Source: Pleodorina starrii (taxonomy: Eukaryota > Chlorophyta > Chlorophyceae > Chlamydomonadales > Volvocaceae). From it: a stretch of DNA of 64,000 nt. The first letter of the stretch is position 1. Every line of letters begins with the position of its first letter. The translations under genes were made by a program, and so were the position numbers. Positions 52,763 to 62,700 of the stretch are shown here, piece after piece. The notes beneath the pieces are model-generated. The model ran no database searches. It was not told the DNA's origin and saw only the letters and a list, made by a program, of their open reading frames with translations. The stretch spans positions 2,910,501 through 2,974,500 of the forward strand of contig BRXU01000010.1 of NCBI GenBank assembly GCA_030267565.1, written 5' to 3'.

Positions 52763-53118
52763 TGAGCTTGGCCCTCTGTGCAGCTCTTAGATTATCTAGG
52801 TCATGGAACCGCTGCTCTACACATTCCTCCTGCCGTGCAAGTTCAGCCTCGATCATGGAAAAGCGAGTCTTGATGCGCACCATTTCCCTTGCTTGCTCTG
52901 CGCCACACTCGTGCAACCTTTGCTCGATGCGTGCAATGTCCCGGGTGAGCTCCGATGTCCTGGCTGTCTCTTGTGCCAGCTTTGCAGTCATATCTTGCAT
53001 CTTGCAAAGCCAGCTTGGCTTCACCTGCTTCACATTCTGCAAGTGCAAGCCTCATTTCGGCTTGGGCTGTCTTTTCATCTGCCCAGGCAAGCCTCTCCTC
53101 GCATGTCGGCCCAGACGT
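52749..53118 (-). pseudogene. Broken coiled-coil ORF after the methyltransferase
   Basis: The minus strand encodes a heptad-rich helix in two frames: EERLAWADEKTAQAEMRLAL (upstream) and DMTAKLAQETARTSELTRDI (downstream, ATG at 53048 or 52999). A 7-bp duplication, gcaagat twice, stands exactly at the change; with one copy the frame is continuous. The upstream end is in frame with the methyltransferase stop at 53119, so this was perhaps its coiled-coil tail. The downstream end reads KLIHLG and stops at a TAA inside transposon copy E. A shorter intact 99-codon ORF (52749-53048) may still be expressed. Confidence 0.55.
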
Positions 53119-53931
53119 CTAAGTAGATCGGCATGCAAGCAGTGTGATGGACACGCCATTTTGATCGAATGGGTTATCTGCCAGCACCTTGATGTGACTA
53201 AAGCCACAATCAGCGAGCAGGCGCAGCAAGTCAGAGCGCGACAGCCAAAGTGAGGCAGGGGACATGCCGCTAAGCGGGTCTGCAATGCCGAGTTCATTGT
53301 AGGCGATTGTGCGATATGTTGATGGGGTAGTCGACTGTGGGTGCGTGGCATCATTGTCATGCACATCAGTCAGGCCCGGATGATCATCTGGCGCATAGTG
53401 TGTCCACAAAAACACACAGTGCGTGATGTTTGCAAGCTGCTGGAGTAACCGCCACGGCCGGGGCAGGTGATACAAGATGCCCATGCAAAGCACCACATCA
53501 TATGTGGGGTTTGCACACGGTTGGGTGGGCTCCAAAAGTGCCAGCATGTCTGCAGAGGTCATGCTCTCAAGGTTACCCTGCACAAATCTCACACGTTCAC
53601 AGTACGAACAATCCATTGCCTTCAAATGTGACCCTACCAGTGCAGCTTTTGCAAGGTTGGCAGGGCGAGCCTCGATGCCAACAACATGTGCATTGGGGTA
53701 TTCCTTTGCAATGGCAAAACTGTGAGCTCCCTCGAGGCTCCCAAGGTCCAATACATTCGCCAACTTGTCCCGAGCTGCAAACACCTCAAGGAAAGCATTA
53801 AAGCGTGCATCTTCTTTGATGCGCATATTTGAGGCACCTGAAGCGCCATCACACAGGCATGGCACATCATCAAACTGCCATACCCACGGACCGAGTGCTC
53901 TGACTTTTCCAGCTTCAACACCAGCAGACAT
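53119..53931 (-). CDS. Class I SAM-dependent methyltransferase
   Basis: 270 residues. Motif I NVLDLGSLEGAHSFAIAKE near 60-78 with acidic VVGIEARP for the ribose, motif II-like YDVVLCMGILYHLPRPWRLL, then LWTHYAPDD. The D-G-LEG pattern and GILYHL resemble the Methyltransf_23/CmoB-like group, which act on tRNA or small molecules; the substrate here is unknown. The in-frame sequence after the stop continues as a coiled coil (see 52749-53118), so the stop may be a recent mutation. Confidence 0.85.
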   Translation of the reverse strand: MSAGVEAGKVRALGPWVWQFDDVPCLCDGASGASNMRIKEDARFNAFLEVFAARDKLANVLDLGSLEGAHSFAIAKEYPNAHVVGIEARPANLAKAALVGSHLKAMDCSYCERVRFVQGNLESMTSADMLALLEPTQPCANPTYDVVLCMGILYHLPRPWRLLQQLANITHCVFLWTHYAPDDHPGLTDVHDNDATHPQSTTPSTYRTIAYNELGIADPLSGMSPASLWLSRSDLLRLLADCGFSHIKVLADNPFDQNGVSITLLACRST

Positions 53932-54181
53932 GGTCCCGAGACATTACTTCTCTTTTCTGTCCTGGTGGGATGTTTGCAGATGCGCCCTTAGCCATGTTTG
54001 CAGATGTGACATACCATTTGATGAATGGCTGGAGACATTGCATTGCGGGTGAATCGTTCTTAATGTAAGCACGAGTCGCCGTCAGTACTATACGACCATT
54101 TTGCTCACCTTGTTTGTGTACCTCATGTAGTTATGCCACATACAGCCTTGTGTGGAGAGGATTATCTCACCATGACTCACC

Positions 54182-55003
54182 ATGACAATGATTTATGGGC
54201 TCACCGACACACAGGTTCCATCATGGCTGCGGTTTGAATATATCAAGACAGGCTACCGGCTAGGTGGCACATACGTGGACGGGGTGATGAGTTTGTTTCG
54301 GCCCCACAACGAATGCCTGAATGCATGGACAATGATCTTGACCAGTGTGCTTTCCACATTGGCACTGGTGTGTGTATGTTGCAGCAGTGAGGAGCGTCCT
54401 TCGGGCGCAGACTTGGGTCCATTCATCTTGCTGTGGGCAAGCGCTCTAATGCACATGCCGTTCAGTGTGGGCTACCACCTTTTCATGCCCATATCTCCCG
54501 CAGTGTACAACACGTGGAGGAAGCTGGACATTGCATTTATTTTTGTCGCTTCCATCCTGCTGACTGTTTCACTAGGCTACTTTGTTCTTCCAGCATGGGG
54601 CACGCTGCGCATCACCTTCATTTCCTACCTGATATTCAATGCAGTATTGCTGCAGCTTCTGCATCTCAAGCAGGGGGCTGCATTGTGCAAGAAGCGACAG
54701 GTGGCTCTTGTAGGCATGGCAACTGCCGTGTATTCATTTCCACTTGCCATCCGGGCATTCCAAGGCCTCCTCAACCTGAATACGCAACCCCCCACTCTGG
54801 CTGTGTACGCAGCAATGGGCGTCTTTCTGGCACTACCTCTGGGTGCGTTGGTGTATGCATCATCTTTCCCAGAAAAGTATTTTCCAGGTGTGTTTGACAT
54901 TTTAGGGAGCTCTCACCAAATCATGCACATGTGTGTGATGGCAGCGCATTTGTGTGAATATGCCTTTCTCTGGAGCTGTTTCCAGTCGATAAAACACACG
55001 TGA
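54182..55003 (+). CDS. PAQR family (adiponectin-receptor/haemolysin III-like) membrane protein
   Basis: 273 residues with about seven membrane helices. It opens with WLRFEYIKTGYRLGG, then SLFRPHNECLNAWTMILTSV, the PAQR signature (Y--TGYR, SLF--HNE--N-W). Zinc-binding candidates are the His in SVGYHLF, the Asp in RKLDIAFIF and the His pair in SSHQIMHMCVMAAHL. Family members are receptors or ceramidase-like hydrolases. Together with the SMS-like gene this hints at manipulation of sphingolipids. The ATG at 54188 is an alternative start. The upstream spacer 53932-54181 has only a 32-codon ORF (53970-54068), not supported. Confidence 0.85.
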   Translation: MTMIYGLTDTQVPSWLRFEYIKTGYRLGGTYVDGVMSLFRPHNECLNAWTMILTSVLSTLALVCVCCSSEERPSGADLGPFILLWASALMHMPFSVGYHLFMPISPAVYNTWRKLDIAFIFVASILLTVSLGYFVLPAWGTLRITFISYLIFNAVLLQLLHLKQGAALCKKRQVALVGMATAVYSFPLAIRAFQGLLNLNTQPPTLAVYAAMGVFLALPLGALVYASSFPEKYFPGVFDILGSSHQIMHMCVMAAHLCEYAFLWSCFQSIKHT

Positions 55004-55021
55004 CAATAATGACACAAGCCC

Positions 55022-55174
55022 GCCACATACACCAAGACTGCACTGAATTCGCTGGACAAGGCGCACCTGGAAAACGCAAACAAGCGCGACGATGTGTACT
55101 CTGATTGAAAGCAGGACATGCAACAGGCACTGAAGAAGCAACTCGATGAGTGCGATGACGCGTCCTTGGTATAA
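55022..55174 (+). pseudogene. Gene fragment with an internal stop
   Basis: One frame reads KPATYTKTALNSLDKAHLEN, then ANKRDDVYSD, a TGA, then KQDMQQALKKQLDECDDASL and a TAA at 55172. The charged helical character on both sides of the TGA suggests a single former coding region. No start is present. A stop-codon mutation or sequence error is possible. Confidence 0.4.
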
Positions 55175-55188
55175 GGCATCACGCCCAC

Positions 55189-55635
55189 TCACGGCTGCCT
55201 GCCCTTTACAACAGGTCGAACAAAAATGACCGTTATGCTGCCATCACTGTCCGACCTGTAAATGCCATTATATTCATCGAGTTCATAGTCGAACCCATTT
55301 TTTCGCAAGATGAGTGTGTCTGTTGTACCAAGCTTGTGAAAGGTGACATTTGTGAGGTGCTGCAATCGGTCATTTTTTAGATTTTTGAGGGTCTGCCAAT
55401 CATGCCCCGTCAATGCAACAAACATTCCAGCTCTGAGATCCAGCACAGAAAGAAGCTGTGGTGTCAGCAAACGTGCATATGGCCCGTAGAGCCGTTGCAC
55501 AGATGGCTCGTGTGGCAAGCAGGAGAAAAAGCCATGCATATTACGCATGGAAGGTGCGTGTTTGGGCAGGCTTGCAAACACTTCATTCATGCTCATGGCC
55601 CTAAATTGACTCACACGTGATTTATAACTTGGCAT
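55189..55635 (-). CDS. Unknown protein
   Basis: 148 residues (MPSYKSRVSQFRAMSMNEVF...). The first 60 are basic and helical with cysteine (MHGFFSCLPHEPSVQRLYGP), the rest looks beta-rich (FVALTGHDWQTLKN, then LILRKNGFDYELDEYNGIYR). Starts at MSMNEVF are also possible. No membrane helix. Not recognised. Confidence 0.6.
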   Translation of the reverse strand: MPSYKSRVSQFRAMSMNEVFASLPKHAPSMRNMHGFFSCLPHEPSVQRLYGPYARLLTPQLLSVLDLRAGMFVALTGHDWQTLKNLKNDRLQHLTNVTFHKLGTTDTLILRKNGFDYELDEYNGIYRSDSDGSITVIFVRPVVKGRQP

Positions 55636-55704
55636 GCTGTTACGGTCTCTGTAAAGTGTCAGACATTTTTTATCTTGATACAGCCATGCTTTTATAGGAG
55701 TAGC

Positions 55705-55970
55705 TACGTTCTCTCAAGATGAGGCTGGCCCAACGTGTGACGGTTTCTATTCCTGACAGATATGCACCATGAAAACTGTCTCGAAAGCAACCGTACATGT
55801 ACCAAGTAAAATGGAAACCAAGTATCCACACACCGACCACTCCCGATGAAGTTCTCTCAAGAAGGGGCTAACCCAACGTGCGACTTACCCTGCCCGAAAC
55901 ACCCATGCCTCTTTTGCTACTGCTTCAAATCAACAGGTGCCCGCCGCTCCGGGCGCCTCAACTGCTACAA
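55705..55970 (-). mobile_element. Degraded Fanzor-transposon relics
   Basis: Two pieces match the reversed 3' end of the element: ttctctcaagatgaggct (55710) to ggtttctattcctgaca, and a longer one from ggaaaccaagtatccaca (about 55810) through ttctctcaagaaggggct to sequence corresponding to the nuclease C-terminus (about 55970). The borders lack clean TA ends. A 9-bp satellite starts where the coding part breaks off. Confidence 0.7.
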
Positions 55971-56061
55971 CGGCTACAACGGCTACAACGGCTACAACGG
56001 CTACAACGGCTACAACGGCTACAACGGCTACAACGGCTACAACGGCTACAACGGCTACAAC
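55964..56061. repeat. 9-bp satellite, unit GGCTACAAC (about 11 copies)
   Basis: Perfect 9-bp units run from the transposon relic up to the stop codon of the intron-bearing gene at 56061. Both its neighbours are disrupted or at their end here. It marks the change from intronless to intron-bearing genes. Confidence 0.9.
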
Positions 56062-56902
56062 TACTGCTGCTGCCGCAAGATGGCACTGATGTCAACGGGG
56101 TCTCCACTTGGAGCCTTGGCCTCGGCGGGGTGAGAAATGTATGCGAACGGCCTGCTGCTGTTGTATGGCCGGGCAAACATAGGCAGGTGAAGGACACGCT
56201 TGATGAACTGCAGTCCCTGCAGGTGACCCGCAACCTCCACCTGGCGAGCAGTGCCAATGGCGCGCAGCGCGTCCATCGTCACAATTGTGCTGTTGACCTT
56301 CTTGCGCTTGGACACTGGCTCCTGTTCGTCCACCTTCTGCAATTCGATTAAAGGGGCGTGTGCCTTCTCATTTGGGGTATGGTGCGCACGTCCATGTCAA
56401 CTCTCCTAAGCTGTCCTTTGGCCCTAATTCACATGAGTCATAATCCTCCAGGCCAGAATAAGCATAGACCCCTTCCATGCCACTGTACCCCTACCTGAAC
56501 AACGCCCAGTGTGATGAGGATGATGCCATTGGCGGGCAGGAGCACCACATGCTGAATGAGCGCGTCCAAAAGCTGTCGAATATGGCTGTACTGCACCTCA
56601 AAGTTGTCATCCTGGTAGGCCACCAACAAAACGGCGCGGGTGTCGACTCCAAGGGACTTGCGGCGCGCCTCCAGGTCCGGTAGCTTCATGTTCCAGGAAT
56701 CGGCTGTGACGGGCTTGCTGTCAATGACCTCGAGGCGAAAACACATCTTGTGGTTGTGCATGATGATGTCGATGGCGGCGTCGTACCGTTTGTCAAACTG
56801 GCCGCCTGTGCAGGGCAAGTGCAGGAGGCACGACACCTTGGCCGCCCTGACCAAAACATGTTGTGAATGCACACTGTGTAGAGTCGCCATTAGGGCATCC
56901 AT
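56061..56902 (-). CDS. Intron-containing gene of unknown function
   Basis: Two exons: 56495-56902 (136 codons) and 56061-56336 (92 codons with stop). The intron 56337-56494 is 158 nt, begins GTAGGG, ends TTGCAG and is phase 0; splicing joins ITLGVVQ to KVDEQEPVSKRKKVN, giving 227 residues. Without splicing the first frame stops soon after and the second has no ATG. Exon 1 has RYDAAIDIIMHNHKMCFRLE, then VIDSKPVTADSWNMKLPDLE, mixed alpha/beta; exon 2 has a nuclear-signal-like KRKK. No family recognised; a host nuclear gene is possible. Confidence 0.6.
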
Positions 56903-56965
56903 GTGAGACTATCAATGCAGATAATGTCTTTGGTGTGTCACTGTTGTTGACATTCTACACCATGC

Positions 56966-57463
56966 TCATGGATATGCCTCATCCCAACCACAGCGGTCGA
57001 GTGCACTTGTTGCGACCGTATCATCATCTGCATTGAAGAGGCCGTTATTCTGCACAGCCAAAAATGCATTTTTGGCCATTCTACAATACTTCATCCGTTT
57101 CTGATCTATAGACTCCTTATCCTTCTTGAGTTGTTCAAGGGTGGAGAGGAGCATTCGTAATTCTTTCTCATCCTGTGTTTGATGAAGCAACACATTGAGG
57201 GACACTTGCACCTTGCCAAAAATCCTGCTTAGTGAAGACAAATAGTTGAGTGCGCGTGTGTTTTTCACCAGATGCAATCTAAGCAAGTGCGCATCAACTG
57301 TATGCTTGATACCATTTGGATGGATGGGGGTTGCACGAGTCCTTGTTTTGTTTTGCACTTGAGCACTGGCAGGAAAGTTTTGATCATTACTCCATCTGAT
57401 GGATTTTGGCGGGATTGCGCCTCCGGGCCGTTTCTTATGTACATCCGCATTCGGTGTATACAT
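56966..57463 (-). CDS. Unknown helical protein
   Basis: 165 residues. A basic N-terminal third (KKRPGGAIPPKSIRWSNDQN) precedes long helices (VQVSLNVLLHQTQDEKELRM, then LLSTLEQLKKDKESIDQKRM) that suggest a coiled coil, and an acidic tail (NADDDTVATSALDRCGWDEA). No introns are obvious. Not recognised. Confidence 0.6.
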   Translation of the reverse strand: MYTPNADVHKKRPGGAIPPKSIRWSNDQNFPASAQVQNKTRTRATPIHPNGIKHTVDAHLLRLHLVKNTRALNYLSSLSRIFGKVQVSLNVLLHQTQDEKELRMLLSTLEQLKKDKESIDQKRMKYCRMAKNAFLAVQNNGLFNADDDTVATSALDRCGWDEAYP

Positions 57464-57563
57464 GTTGTCATTCCCAATCTTAATCAGTGTGCAATGTTTT
57501 TTTCTGCAGTTGAAAAACCTTGACTACTGTAAACTAAACCTGACTACCACACATTTGGTTTGC

Positions 57564-58911
57564 CTACCACACATTTGGTTTGACTAATAAATGGTCACCC
57601 ATTCCTCTCATGTGATGAGAGTCACCAGACTGTCCCCATGAATCACAATCACAGAGCAGATGCTCGTTGTGAGTGTACGCACTGCTTCCTCGTCCCGTGC
57701 TAAGCAGCTGCACTGGGCTCATCTCTGGCAGCATCAGCCCCCCATAAACCAGTCCACACAGCCACGTGAGGCTAGCCAATGGACGTGGACCCAGCTGCAC
57801 ATCCCACGTCCTGACCAAACTCACCAGCATCTGACCAGACGCGCGCCTCAGAGTTGATGCGGAATTCGTAGTCATGGTACACATGCTTGAGGGGCTCAAG
57901 CACGCGCGCCGCCAGTAGCTGCTTAGCCTCAGATTGTGCCTTTGCGCTCAGGCATTCCACACAGCCACGCTTGTTAAGGCCGTGCAGGCACAGGGGGCAG
58001 ATGGGCTTGGAGTTGGCAAACATGAGCGCGTTTGCTGACTTGCACTCGTTATAGCACTTGCGGCAGACCCCAAAACTGGTGAACACCAGCTTGCCAGTCG
58101 TTGCTGCCATCTGGCGACACTGGAGGACGGCATTGAACGGCCAGTAGACGGACGCGCCATTCGAGATAGGGCTGTGCTCCCGAGGGAACACACTGTCAAA
58201 GCCAGACCAAGCGCAAACTGAGGGGGCTGGTCGCTCCATGGGGTCGCGGGGAACCGTGCCATCTGCGTACGTCCGAATGGTGCTGCTGCTGCCCGCCTGT
58301 GTTGAAGCCCGACCGCCAGAACCATGGCCACCGCCGCCACTGCCGCTGCCACGGCCACTGCCACTGCCGCTGCCACCGCCACCACTGCCGCCAGTGGCGA
58401 CGGAACACACCTCAGCTGTCAGCACGTGCTCCTGGGTGAGCCTGTCCTTACAGGCCAGGTAGGTGTGGTAGTCCATGAACTTGGTGCCATTTGGATGCTC
58501 CAGGCGGAACATGCCAAAGCCCCCATTGTCACTCTGCTCTGTGGTCTCGGCATTGAACCCAGTAATGGTGTACACGGGCCCCTCATCTGACAAGCGCAGC
58601 TGGGTCCGAACTTGAGCGATCTGGCTGCCCATAGCGACAAACTGCGTATACATGCCATCGAGTAGGCCCTGGTCCAGACTGCAGTCCTTCTTCTGAATGC
58701 GCTGCAGTGTGTAGCCATGCTCGTGCTTCAACCGAGCAAAGTTGCACCGGATCACTGTCACAGCTGTGCGGTTGGCTGGCCCAGGGTAGATCCGAATGAC
58801 TGCTCCACCGAGGGTTGGGTCGGCTGTGGCCAAGTCGCTGTCTGACGGGACATACAGTGTTGTGGTCCTGTCAACAACAACAGAGGATGAGATGGCCAGT
58901 TGGATCAGCAA
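57564..58911 (-). CDS. Cysteine-rich protein gene, probably with one intron
   Basis: The main frame runs from MLIQLAISS (58911). The C-terminal region has a zinc-finger-like array: GVCRKCYNECKS, ICPLCLHGLNKRGCVECL. A Gly/Ser linker (GGSGGGGSGSGSGRG) separates it from an N-terminal half without known motif. At 57824 a perfect donor GTGAGT occurs in the frame. A 100-nt phase-1 intron to 57725 (ending CTGCCAG) would lead to the frame ending at 57564 (MSPVQLLSTGRGSSAYTHNE), 415 residues in all. Without splicing the protein ends at 57772 (379 residues). The gene is divergent from the intron-rich gene at 59721. Confidence 0.55.
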
Positions 58912-59228
58912 TTTGAACAGACAGAGTTTCTACACCTGCGCAACACTCGCGCACCTCTGTATATCTGCCATGGCCAATACAACCAGCACCACCAACGCCT
59001 GTAATTGCCGAGCAGTCACAAGTCGTCGCATTACTATAAATATGCGCTATACAGTCATGTGGCCCTTCAACAATACTGGGAGAAAGCGTGTTCGGGTTTG
59101 GCTGATAGAGTTTGGGTTAATAAAGTTTGACAAAATAAAAAATTGTCAGTGGCTGCACGGCAAGCAGTAACTGGAAGGTCACAAGAACGCCCGTCTCAAC
59201 TGAAACGCCGCGGGCAGATGGATGACTT

Positions 59229-59600
59229 ATGCAGGATGGTCCGACTCGAGTTGAAACGCACGCGAGAAGGTTCGCCTTTGCGAGAAGATTACTGGACGGT
59301 CCAATTCGAGTAAAAACACGCGCGAGAAGGTTCGATGTTTCCGAGAAGATTACTGGACGGTCCGACTTGAGTAAAAATGCGCGGGAAGGGTTCGATCGTT
59401 TTACGGGAAGGTTACTGGACGGTCCGACTTGAGCAAAAACGCGCGCAAGAAGGTTCGCCTTTGCGAGAAGGTTACTGGACGGTCCGACTCGAGTAAAAAC
59501 ACGCGCATGAATGTTCGCCTTTGCGAGAAGATTACTGGACGGCCCGACTTGAGTAAAAACGCGCGCCTTAATGTTCGATGTTTGCGAGAAGCTGTCAGGA
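59229..59600. repeat. Minisatellite, about six units of 60-62 bp
   Basis: actggacggtcc recurs at 59291, 59352, 59414, 59474 and 59534. A unit includes (a/g)ttactggacggtccgact, cgagtaaaaacacgcgcg and agaaggttcgcctttgcg. It fills the spacer of the divergent gene pair 58911 and 59721. The rest of this 800-bp gap holds no gene. Confidence 0.9.
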
Positions 59601-59720
59601 ATGTCCAATTTAACTGAAAGGTCACGGGAAGGTCCGATTCAACCGTAGTAACAACCGACCACTTTATATTTAGACAGGATGAGCGCTGAATAGTTTTCGC
59701 ATAGCTTTAGTTCTTACAAA

Positions 59721-62700
59721 ATGTATTTTCGGCTTTTGCGCACCCAGGATTGCAGGCCTACTTGCAGTTCGCGCCTCACCAGTGCGAGTAGTGACCCCTC
59801 TTTCACTCAGCTCACCGGCATCGCTAAGCAGCACATCAAAACCATTACGTTTCATGAGGGCACGGAGGATAAGCAGTATCCAGTTGAAATTGCAAGTGTT
59901 AGGGACTCATGGCAGTCGCTCGATGCAAACGCTCAGGAGGGCCTCTTCATCTGGACAGACATGGATACCGCTGCTGTCACTGTTCGGGATGTGGAGGGCC
60001 ATGAGCCGGTTTTCCGGCTATTCTGCCCATCCGAAAATTGGCACTACTGGGTCGGACTGCCGACTGTTGCAAAAACTGGCAACATCGAGCTGCGGCAGCA
60101 GATATATGAATTCATGAAGGGCATCTATGCAAAGGTAGGCAGCCAGGGATTGGATTCGGGAGAGGGCTAAGGGCTGAGAGGATGCAGAGAGGGGAGTGCG
60201 AGTGGTGTGATACCCCTGCATGCTCCTGTGCTGGTGTACCAGGTTGCCCCCGAGCCGGAGGAGGTGCTGAAAGTTGGGGACCTGCGCCTCAAGGTGCAGC
60301 GCAGTCAAAAACGGTCGCGCAGCTTGGAAATATGCCAACGCAAGAAACCACGGGTGCAGCACCCATCATCCAACACAGGTGAGTACCGTTGTACCATTGC
60401 AGTGGGGTGCAACAACATGGGTGCAACAACACTAGTATGCCATGAAGGCAATGTGAATGAACAATGATGTATGTGTCACACCCCGATGTGGGGATGTTGC
60501 GTTACACTTTCTTTACCCCGATGTGTGTGAAAGGCCGAGCCGCTGGATCCCGCCGTTACACTCCTGCTACCTCATGGCTGCTCCGACACAGCCGCCATGT
60601 GCAGGCTAGGCTGGCCGACCAGGCCGGACCTAATGTTGCTGTGCTGTCCCTCCGCACCCTGCATGCAGGTGTGGGCGTCAACATGGATCCAGCGGTGGAC
60701 CCGGTGGCTTCCCCCTCTGCCGATGGCGATGGTGGTGCTGCGGCGGACCCAGCACTGGACCCAGCACCGGACCCAGTGGCAGACCCGGCGGCGGACCCGG
60801 TGGCAGACCCGGCGGCGGACTCATCTGCTGACGGTGGTGATGGGGCTGTGGCAGCTCCGGCGACGGACTCATCTGCTGACGGTGGTGATGGGGCTATGGC
60901 AGCTCCGGCGACGGACCCGGTGGCTTCCCCCTCTGCCGATGGCGATGGTGGCCCTGCGGGCCCATTGCAAAACCCGGTGGCGGGTCCGGTGGCTTCCCCC
61001 TCTGCCGATGGCGATGGTGGCCCTGCGGGCCCAGTGCGAAACCCGGTGGCGGGTCCGGTGGCTTCCCCCTCTGAGGCGGGTAAGTCCTAGAGTGAAATGT
61101 CATGCAAGGAGAGATGGGGCTCCAGATGCATGATAACGGGGCCATTCTGTTTATTATTTGTGTTGCAATTCGTCCATTGTTGTGAATCAATAGTGGTATC
61201 GGGCATTATCCTGACATAATACTGACTAGGCTGATCATTCCCTTTCATGCGCTGATGTCGTCCCATAGGCGGTGGTGTGCGGCACAACGTGGTGGAGTTG
61301 CGGAGGACGGACGAGTACTGCAGCGTGGACGGGTGTGACTGCCGCCGCATCACCCACACGCTGCTGCGCGTGCTGCCCGCCATCAAGCAGGCGGCTCCCC
61401 TGAAGAGCGTGGCCAACAAATTATTCACGAAGACGCGCGGTGTGTGTGCCAAGCACGCATCCATGCTGGCCGGCGGCGGGTCCATCTACCACCGCTGCCG
61501 CATCTGCTACACCAAGGCCAGCAACGACAACGGCAAGCCCAAGCCATACACGCACCTCCACAAGACCTGCGCCAGCTGCACGCAGCAGCTGTTGCACTTG
61601 GCGACAGGTGGGGGGTGTGTTATGGCGATCTTTCAGCGATTTTCACACCCCACTTTGTCGCTCTCTTTGTCGCCCCCTTTGTCACACCGCCTTTGTCACA
61701 CCGCCGTTGTCACGCCCCTTGCTATTTACCAATGCAATTATTACGTCCCACCACCCGCCAGTGGACAACACCAAGGCCACCGCCACCACCACCGCCAACC
61801 AGGGGGAGACCAGGGGCGAGCAGGTGGCAGAGCAACAGCAACAACAAGGTGTGTTTTTGTCTGGGTTTGGGCAAAGCACGGCCAGTCGGATACTTCGGGG
61901 TTGCTATCTTCATTTCTAAATTGGATGGAAAAAGGATTGCCAAACAACTTGCACCAATTTCATATTGCAGAGCCGCTGCTGGTGGGGCGGCCAGCTGAGA
62001 ATGAGCAGCAGTCGGCGGCAGAAGATGCGGAAGTGGAGGCAGAAGATGCGGAAGTGGAGGCAGGAGGTGAGAACAATGCGCAGATACGTTGCAAACCATT
62101 GCTCATTACATTACAGCCTTGGAGCAGAGTGCTGCGCCCGACTTAACACAGGTGTAGCAGCGGGGCGGGTAATGGTGATGGACATACAGGGTGTGCATAA
62201 AATAGGCCGTGTATGCCTCTCTGTGTTGTTGTTAGGCATGCCGTTGTACATGTACAATCCATGTATGAACCCCTTGGGGCATGTTTTTGGTCTTCTGTGT
62301 ACTCCTGCCGTACCCCACCCACGACCGCAAAACGTTGGTTGTACGGCCCACCGACAATGTCGGCGTAATCCTTGCACATTTAGGGGGTTCGAGGCTTGCC
62401 GTACCACGCCCAAAGCCGCATAATGCGGGATGTACGACACAACAACTATGGCCCTGTTGTCAAGCTTCCCACATACCCATACCCATGACCTGCCCACAGC
62501 CATGGCCGACATTGTGCGGGTGCTCATGGACCCCATCATCATGGTGCACCAGTACGAGGAGGCGCCAATCGCCATGGGCACGGTGGAGGCGTGCTCAGAT
62601 GGCGTCTGCAAGGTCGTCCTGAGGCGGGGCACGACTGAGGTCCGTGTCATCACCGTGGCCCCAGGCTGCGAGATCCCCCTTGACACCTACAACTCTGTCA

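Noticed and set aside
54902..55192. Minus-strand ORF rich in Leu/Val downstream of the PAQR gene
   Set aside because: It overlaps the PAQR coding end; the plus strand has better coding character on both sides.
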